From CAYRYU01 sp964428355 (GTDB lineage: Bacteria; Muiribacteriota; Ozemobacteria; Ozemobacterales; Ozemobacteraceae), in the NCBI GenBank assembly GCA_964428355.1, contig CAYRYU010000136.1, positions 1 through 17,153 on the forward strand: a DNA stretch of 17,153 bases, in the 5' to 3' direction. Of the stretch, positions 13,573 through 17,153 are shown one piece after another. Below the pieces are notes generated by a model that was not told the origin of the DNA, made no database searches, and saw only the letters and a list, made by a program, of their open reading frames with translations. The position numbers and the translations under genes were made by a program. Each line of letters begins with the position of its first letter. Position 1 is the stretch's first letter.

Positions 13573-15760
13573 TCAAAGCGCGCGGCTGGTCAAAAACAGC
13601 TCGGCCGACTCGATCAGCCGGGCGGGAACAGCGGCCATGCGATCGAACAGGGAACGGTCGATCGGGGCTTCCCCTCCGTTCACATGGTTTTCAGCAAGGC
13701 TAAGCATCCAGGGGATGCGGGTGGCTTCGTCGGCGGGCAGAATTCCGGGCTTGACCAGCCGCCGCTCGATTTCCAGCATCGAGGTCCGTTCCCCGGCTGG
13801 GACGGCCGGGCCCTCCAAACCGAAGAGACTTTCGAGGACGGCATCGAGAGCCTGTTTGAGCGATGGGACCGCTTCCCCCGCGAACCCCCCGTCGGCCATG
13901 AGACGCGCCAGGCGCATGCGCTCACCGGCTTTGGAAAGCTTCTCGCGCGCCTCTTTGGCCGCTCGTTTTTGCGGGTCCGTCGCCTGGTTTCCGGGAAACG
14001 GCAGGGCGGGGGATCGGAAGACTTCCCTGGCTGTATCGTTCAGTCCTAAGGCGTCTCCCGCGAGGCTTCTAAGGCCTTCGTAGCCCGTCCGGTCGAACAA
14101 GTGGATGTCCGGGCAGCCGGCCCCTTGCGCGGGGGCGGACGGGGTTCCAAAATCCCCACGGATGACCTCCTCGACCACGGGCAGGCAGGCGGCGGTGTCC
14201 CCATCCACGACGACGATCAGGCGCGGCGGGCTTCCAGCCGCTCCCGCGATCCGGCGGAACAGCAGCAGGCGACCTCCCAGCCTCGCCTGGAGCCGATTTC
14301 CCAGGCTTCCAAGCCGTTCCTCCAAGGGAATGGGCGGTTTGGGGGCGGATCCCCCCTGTGGAAAGGCCGCGNNNNNNNNNNNNNNNNNNNNNNNNNNNNN
14401 NNNNNNNNNNNNNNNNNNNNNNNNNNNNNNNNNNNNNNNNNNNNNNNNNNNNNNNNNNNNNNNNNNNNNNNTCCCGGAGGTGAGGGGTCGGCTCGGGAGC
14501 CTTCTCCCCGTCGGTCAGCATCTGCCGCAGGCGGCCAACCAAGCCGCGGTCCTTGGCGAAGACGAGGGTGTCCTGGCCGTCGATGGCATCGAAGACGGCC
14601 TGGAAGATCTGGCGTTTCTGGGCCAGGGAGTCGAGCATCCGTTCCTCGATCACGCCCTGTGAGACCAGGTTGACAACCTGAACGGTCTCATTCTGGCCCA
14701 GGCGATGCGCCCGGCCGATCCGTTGCTCGAGAACGGCGGGATTCCAGGGGATGTCCAGGTTGATCACGAGGCTTGCCGACTGCAGGTTGAGCCCGACTCC
14801 GCCCGCGTCCGTGGAAAAGAAGAGCCGGCAGTCCGAATCCTCGCGGAACCGGTCGAGGAGCTTGCCGCGCCTTGCCGTTGGGACTGACCCCGACAGTTTG
14901 ACGAAACCTATTCCAAGCGGCCCGGCAACCCGTTCGATGGCCAGATCGATCATGCCCTCGAAGCTGGAAAAGATAACCGCCTTGCGCCCGGCTTCCAGGA
15001 CCTGCTCCTCGAGAATACCTGCAAGTTCATCGAGCTTGGGGGCGGTGGTTTTCTTCAGACGCACTGGAATGCGGGGATCATGGAGTTCGAGGGCATCGCA
15101 CAGGATTCGCATCTTCTGGAGGCACATCAGCAGTTTCTTCGATTCCGCCGGGGTGAGGGGCCGGCGGTTCGAAATGCTCATGAGCTGGGCCACGATCCTC
15201 TGGTAGTCATGGTAGGGCTCGAGCTGGGCGGGCGTCATCGGGACGAAGAAATGGTTGTCGACGCGGTCGGGCAGATCCTGGAGGACTTCGGAGCGCAGCC
15301 GGCGCAGGACTACCGGTTTGATGCGCTGCCTGAGCTCCTCGAGGTTCTTGTGTCCGAGCACTTTGAACGACCCGCTGCGGCGCCGTTCGAGCTGGAAATA
15401 CCGGGAGTTGAACTGCCAGAGCGGGCCCAGGAGGCGGGCATCGAGAGTCTGCATGACGCTGTACAGCTCGTCGAGGTTGTTCTCGATCGGGGTTCCGGTC
15501 AGGACGAAGGCATACCTGCTTCGAAGACGCTTGACAGCCTGGGCGGTCTTGGTCCGCCAGTTCTTCACCCGTTGGGCTTCGTCGAGTATGATGAGGTCGG
15601 GTGCCAGCCGCTCGAAAACCTCCTGATCCCGCAACAGGAGCTCGTAATTGACGATGGTGAAAAACGCCGGGGTCGAGTAGAGAAGGTTCCTTTTGGATGC
15701 AGGCCCTCCGATGACTTCCGCGGGGAGCGAGGTGAACCGTTGGATCTCCCTGAGCCATTG
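13573..15760 (-). CDS. SNF2-family helicase/ATPase, broken by assembly gaps 2 and 3
   Basis: A Swi2/Snf2 DNA translocase. From 15760 leftward about 429 residues are readable: WLREIQRF (motif Ib region), LIILDEAQRVKN (II, DEAQ variant), LTGTPIENNLDELYSVM (III), VVLRRLRSEV, GRKAVIFSSFEGMIDLA (IV), TDAGGVGLNLQSASLVINLD (V) and EQRIGRAHRLGQ (VI). The N-terminal part with motif I (Walker A) is in gap 3. After gap 2 the true frame resumes at 14371 and runs 266 residues to the stop at 13573. This part has EERLGSLGNRLQARLGGRLLL, an alpha/beta stretch, and RMRLARLMADGGFAGEAVPSLKQAL, the helical HEPN-like tail typical of one bacterial SNF2 subfamily. The frame shifts across the N run, as expected of a placeholder. 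It probably forms an operon with the TM0106-like gene. Confidence 0.88.
14372..14471. other. Assembly gap 2 (100 N)
   Basis: Exactly 100 N inside the SNF2 gene, between the helicase core and the C-terminal domain. The coding frame differs on the two sides, so the length is a placeholder. Confidence 0.95.
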
Positions 15761-15860
15761 NNNNNNNNNNNNNNNNNNNNNNNNNNNNNNNNNNNNNNNN
15801 NNNNNNNNNNNNNNNNNNNNNNNNNNNNNNNNNNNNNNNNNNNNNNNNNNNNNNNNNNNN
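15761..15860. other. Assembly gap 3 (100 N)
   Basis: Exactly 100 N at the N-terminal side of the SNF2 gene. The 80 bases to its right (15861-15940) show no helicase or other coding match in any frame, so the missing piece holds at least the SNF2 N-terminus and start, and could hold more. Confidence 0.95.
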
Positions 15861-15942
15861 TTCCCCCGGGTACCTTTCCACCTGAGGTGTCGCCGAGTTG
15901 CGTCGCGCAAGATGGTTCGTGGAGGATTGCGACCCGATGATA

Positions 15943-15971
15943 TTGACATTTTTACGATTTAATCGTAGATT
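15943..15971 (+). promoter_or_regulatory. Promoter of the DUF4143 ATPase, likely leaderless
   Basis: A perfect TTGACA (15943-15948) and TAGATT (15966-15971) are separated by 17 bases. The -10 ends six bases before the ATG at 15978, so the RNA would start at or next to the start codon. No Shine-Dalgarno sequence lies before the ATG, which agrees with leaderless translation. Confidence 0.7.
15953..15967 (+). promoter_or_regulatory. Perfect palindrome within the promoter, probable operator
   Basis: TACGAT-TTA-ATCGTA is a perfect 6-bp inverted repeat with a 3-base centre. It fills the spacer between -35 and -10 and reaches into the -10 box. A protein bound here would block transcription. The DUF4143 protein has a winged-helix-like segment and could be the repressor, but that is inference. 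Confidence 0.6.
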
Positions 15972-15977
15972 TTCCAT

Positions 15978-17144
15978 ATGTGGTATCGACGAAAGCACAG
16001 GGAGCTCTTGCTGCGGGCTTCGTCCCAGTTTCCCGCGGTCCTGCTTTGCGGTGCCCGACAGACGGGGAAGACATCGCTGTTGCGGCGCCTTTTTCCCGAC
16101 CACCGTTACTTCACTTTTGATGACCCTGGGTTGGCCGCCCAGGCCGAAGCCAACCCAGAACTTTTTCTCGCCCCCCTCGCCGAAAGGGTGATTCTCGACG
16201 AGATCCAGTATGTGCCCACGCTTTTCCGGTGGCTGAAGATTCTCATCGACCGGGATGGACGGCGGGGTCGCTTTTTGCTGACGGGTTCCCAGGAGTTTCC
16301 GCTCATGCGCGGAGTTTCGGAAAGCCTTGCCGGGCGCTGCGCGGTGGTGCGGCTTCCGACGCTTTCGTATTCCGAAGTCCTGGGCGGGACCTCGATCGGG
16401 AGTATCGACTTCCTTCTCGCGGGTGGTTACCCCGCCCTCTGGGCTGACCAAGGTCTCGAGCGGGACCTCTGGTTCAGCAGTTACCTGGCGACATGCCTGG
16501 AGCGGGATGTTCGTAACCTGCTTCAGGTAGCGAATCTGAGGGATTTCGACCGGTTTCTCCGGGCATTGGCGGTTCGTTGCGGGCAACTCGTTTCCTTCAG
16601 CGACCTGGCCCGGGATGTCGGAATTGCAGTCAGCACGGCAAGAGCGTGGCTCTCCATCCTGGAAGCCGCCGGCCATGTCTGGTTGTTGGAACCCTGGTTT
16701 CGCAGTCCCGGACAGCGCCTGGTGAAAACCCCCCGTTTGATGTTCGGGGATACGGGCCTGGCCCTTCACCTTTCGGGCATCCGGAGCCGGGAGCAGCTCC
16801 TGAGATCTCCGCATCTGGGTAATGTCTGGGAAAACTTCATCATCGGAGAAGTCAGGCGGGTCCTGCTCCAGGCGGGGCGGTCCCCCGATCTCTGGTTCTG
16901 GCGGAACCGATCCGGATCCGAGGTCGATCTCCTCATGGAAGAAGGGGGTCGATATCGGCTCTTCGAAGTCAAGTTCACGGAGAATCCCGCGGCGGCCGAT
17001 TCCCGAGGTTTCCATGCCTTTTCCCGGCTGTACGGTCCGGAAGCGGTTGCCGAGCGGACAATCATATGCAGGGCAGCCAGGCGCTTTTCCCTCCCGGATG
17101 GGACGAAGGTCCTTCCGGTCGAGGAGATCCCGTCCGCCTTCTGA
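15978..17144 (+). CDS. DUF4143 AAA-family ATPase (ATP-binding protein)
   Basis: A 388-residue ATPase of the AAA_14/DUF4143 group. LLCGARQTGKTSLLRRLFP near residue 21 is Walker A, RVILDEIQYVPTLF near 70 is Walker B, and GRFLLTGSQEFPLM near 98 is the sensor 1 strand; SLAGRCAVVRLPTLSYSEV follows. The middle has a winged-helix-like stretch (SFSDLARDVGIAVSTARAWLSILEAAG). The C-terminal DUF4143 part has NVWENFIIGEV, then SEVDLLMEEGGRYRLFEVKF, where D and ExK look like a PD-(D/E)XK nuclease core. All key residues are present. The function of the family is unknown; it occurs in many copies per genome and is often near mobile or TA genes. The gene is monocistronic here and divergent from the SNF2 helicase, with the stop nine bases before the window end. 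Confidence 0.92.
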   Translation: MWYRRKHRELLLRASSQFPAVLLCGARQTGKTSLLRRLFPDHRYFTFDDPGLAAQAEANPELFLAPLAERVILDEIQYVPTLFRWLKILIDRDGRRGRFLLTGSQEFPLMRGVSESLAGRCAVVRLPTLSYSEVLGGTSIGSIDFLLAGGYPALWADQGLERDLWFSSYLATCLERDVRNLLQVANLRDFDRFLRALAVRCGQLVSFSDLARDVGIAVSTARAWLSILEAAGHVWLLEPWFRSPGQRLVKTPRLMFGDTGLALHLSGIRSREQLLRSPHLGNVWENFIIGEVRRVLLQAGRSPDLWFWRNRSGSEVDLLMEEGGRYRLFEVKFTENPAAADSRGFHAFSRLYGPEAVAERTIICRAARRFSLPDGTKVLPVEEIPSAF

Positions 17145-17153
17145 TTCATTCTC

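Noticed and set aside
11611..14049. Long plus-strand open frames (412 and 391 codons) opposite the nuclease-helicase gene
   Set aside because: They have no recognisable domain and lie antisense to an intact multi-domain protein; high GC makes such shadow frames common.
14069..14371. Continuation of the SNF2 frame through gap 2 by counting N as 100 bases
   Set aside because: The resulting protein is Arg/Gly/Pro-rich without any match, while the shifted frame gives the known C-terminal domain of this SNF2 subfamily.
15861..15949. Short minus-strand frame to the right of gap 3 as the SNF2 N-terminus
   Set aside because: Its start would sit inside the DUF4143 promoter, and its residues do not resemble a helicase N-terminus.
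15207..17015. 602-codon minus-strand open frame running through gap 3
   Set aside because: It is antisense to the DUF4143 ATPase, crosses the N run, and its other half is an out-of-frame reading of the SNF2 gene.
1..17153. CRISPR arrays, tRNA, rRNA, transposase or integrase genes
   Set aside because: None seen on either strand; the only repeats are the short segments at 4188-4358 and 5530-5604.

Overview
The window is a GC-rich (about 60% by eye) bacterial scaffold fragment with three runs of exactly 100 N (9646-9745, 14372-14471, 15761-15860). These look like placeholder gaps of unknown length, which suggests a draft or metagenome-derived assembly. The organism cannot be named. A bacterial-type NagZ, Shine-Dalgarno sites, sigma70-like promoters and HigBA show it is a bacterium. 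A plant/trypanosome/spirochaete-type phosphofructokinase, a MEMO protein and a GTCATTGCGAG-type MITE would fit an uncultured anaerobic lineage, but that is inference.

Positions 1-5300 are metabolic. A leftward nagZ (GH3 beta-N-acetylhexosaminidase, running off the left edge) is divergent from a rightward group of three: ATP-type 6-phosphofructokinase, AmmeMemoRadiSam protein B (MEMO1) and a small holin-like membrane protein. A leftward PfkB-family sugar kinase converges on them. A repeat-rich stretch bounded by 11-bp inverted repeats (4188-4358) separates the two sides.

Positions 5300-7880 are transitional. They hold a 75-bp palindromic MITE, a Uma2-family PD-(D/E)XK protein, a leftward exported protein with two DnaJ-like Cys pairs, and a 400-base stretch containing what looks like a decayed toxin-antitoxin-like module.

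Positions 7881-9800 are a run of toxin-antitoxin or TA-like pairs, all rightward: a small protein overlapping a DUF6036-like nucleotidyltransferase; HigB-HigA with a clear promoter and palindromic operator; and a second small protein + AbiEii-like nucleotidyltransferase pair, the latter interrupted by the first gap.

Positions 9931-17144 hold large nucleic-acid enzymes. A leftward SNF2-family helicase (broken by gaps 2 and 3) is followed on the same strand by a roughly 1173-residue RecB/Cas4-like nuclease + DEDD exonuclease-like + SF1 helicase fusion of the TM0106 family. Divergent from them is a DUF4143 AAA ATPase whose promoter overlaps a perfect palindrome and appears to give a leaderless mRNA. 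Together 7.5-17.1 kb resembles a defence/TA island. The SNF2 + nuclease-helicase pair is the best candidate here for an uncharacterised DNA-processing or defence module.
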